This document shows positions 57,798 through 58,410 of a DNA stretch of 58,410 nt, piece after piece. Numbering within the stretch: position 1 is the stretch's first letter; each line of letters opens with the position of its first letter. Below the pieces are notes generated by a model. That model was not told the origin of the DNA. It saw only the letters and a list, made by a program, of their open reading frames with translations, and did no database searches. Source of the DNA: an uncultured Clostridia bacterium (GTDB lineage Bacteria > Bacillota > Clostridia > Christensenellales > UBA1242); assembly GCA_944384415.1 (NCBI GenBank), contig CALWTF010000011.1, positions 1 through 58,410 of the forward strand, read 5' to 3'. Position numbers and translations under genes: made by a program.

Positions 57798-58269
57798 ATT
57801 TAGAAATGGATAAAACTTTCATTTTAATCTCACCCGCATTTATAGATTTATAAGAAATTACATCACCAACTTTAGCACCTATTAAAGCTTTACCAGCTGG
57901 CGATTCATTGCTTAAAAATCCATTTAATGGGTCACTTTCAGTTGAACCAACAATTCTATAAGTAAACTCTTGTTTTAAAGTTAAGTTATCAACTTTCACA
58001 ACACATCCAAGGTCTACTTTACTTGTATCTACTTTTTCACCAATAACTTTAGCATTTCTTATTTTTTCTTCAAGTTCAGCAATTTCAGCTTCAACCGCAC
58101 TCTGTTCTTCTTTTGCTGTTACATACTCAAAGTTTTCACTTAAATCACCAAAACTTCTTGCTACAGCTATTTTCTCAGAACATTCTTGACGCTTTTGTGA
58201 TGTTAAATAATGCAACCTTTCTTTTAATTGTTCTAAACCTTCTTGCGTTAAATATACTTCTTTTTCCAT
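57796..58269 (-). CDS. greA: Transcription elongation factor GreA
   Basis: 157 residues, full length. An N-terminal coiled coil (about 1-78; YLTQEGLEQLKERLHYL, VARSFGDLSENFEY) reaches the polymerase channel, where the acidic tip (DLSENFEY, with Asp and Glu) stimulates cleavage of backtracked RNA. A C-terminal FKBP-like domain contains SPAGKALIGAKVGDVI. The gene has its own promoter and a leader with a terminator-like hairpin. AAGGAG precedes the ATG at 58269. Confidence 0.97.
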   Translation of the reverse strand: MEKEVYLTQEGLEQLKERLHYLTSQKRQECSEKIAVARSFGDLSENFEYVTAKEEQSAVEAEIAELEEKIRNAKVIGEKVDTSKVDLGCVVKVDNLTLKQEFTYRIVGSTESDPLNGFLSNESPAGKALIGAKVGDVISYKSINAGEIKMKVLSISK

Positions 58270-58300
58270 ATATAAATAGAACTCCTTAATTTAATACAAA

Positions 58301-58330
58301 TTAATAAAAACTAAACACCCTTTTCGGGTG
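58301..58330 (-). terminator. Terminator-like hairpin in the greA leader
   Basis: On the minus strand CACCC (58330-58326) pairs with GGGTG (58320-58316) around a GAAAA loop and is followed by TTTAGTTTTT. It lies between the greA promoter and start codon, so it could end many transcripts early. Confidence 0.6.
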
Positions 58331-58346
58331 CCTAGAATATTACCCT

Positions 58347-58375
58347 ATTATAATAGATATATTCATTTTTGTCAA
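58347..58375 (-). promoter_or_regulatory. Promoter of greA
   Basis: Minus strand TTGACA (58370-58375), 17-base spacer, TATAAT (58347-58352). A perfect consensus promoter. Nothing else is seen to the right edge. Confidence 0.88.
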
Positions 58376-58410
58376 CTGTATGATAACAAAATATTAATAA
58401 ATTGTTTTAT

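Overview
This window looks like part of the chromosome of an AT-rich, spore-forming member of the Bacillota, probably an uncultured clostridium-like lineage. The evidence is low GC, many near-consensus TTGACA/TATAAT promoters with 16-18 base spacers, mostly purine-rich ribosome binding sites, a GerA/GerB/GerC germination operon, sigH, a cwlD-like amidase and a str operon. TGA is used as a stop (ATGA overlaps), so the standard bacterial code applies. The sequence alone does not settle the genus. I saw no tRNA gene, CRISPR array, insertion sequence or prophage.

Layout. 1-1674 is the 5' part of a 23S rRNA gene (minus strand) with its own strong promoter, six phased A-tracts and no 16S gene upstream. 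2218-4452 is a transglutaminase-type lipoprotein. 4666-8961 is the str operon (rpsL-rpsG-fusA-tuf, minus), whose S12 carries Arg88 and Val91 at two streptomycin-linked sites. 9311-13285 holds a membrane protein, an AT-rich gap with two perfect DnaA boxes, a VanW protein and a three-gene operon with a HicB-like protein. A Cys/Asn-rich small protein follows, then rmuC and cca, two obscure small genes, and the operon mrnC-rlmB-sigH-dnaX-ybaB-recR. Next come cwlD, a beta-solenoid membrane protein, and a GPH transporter with a short alaS.

27364-31086 (plus) is the gerABC-type operon. 31113-32221 is rpsF-ssb-rpsR, with a probable S6:S18 leader. Then come a degenerate SipW-like protein with a charged tail, an unrecognised 551-residue protein, ppa, lepB and rlmH. 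37502-52981 is a single 15.5-kb gene for a giant lipoprotein built from Ig-like and GLUG-type solenoid repeats. Divergent from it, 53248-57661 encodes an FMN/4Fe-4S/FAD ene-reductase, both subunits of an aconitase X enzyme and a PH-like protein: together a plausible dehydration-plus-reduction pathway that I cannot match to a described one. greA closes the window, behind a leader with a terminator-like hairpin.

Across the window, four genes (the transglutaminase lipoprotein, cca, mrnC, lepB) have a -10 box only 6-9 bases before the start codon and no ribosome binding site, which suggests leaderless mRNAs. A 15-base motif recurs in two distant intergenic gaps (4587-4602; 57670-57684 and 57746-57760).
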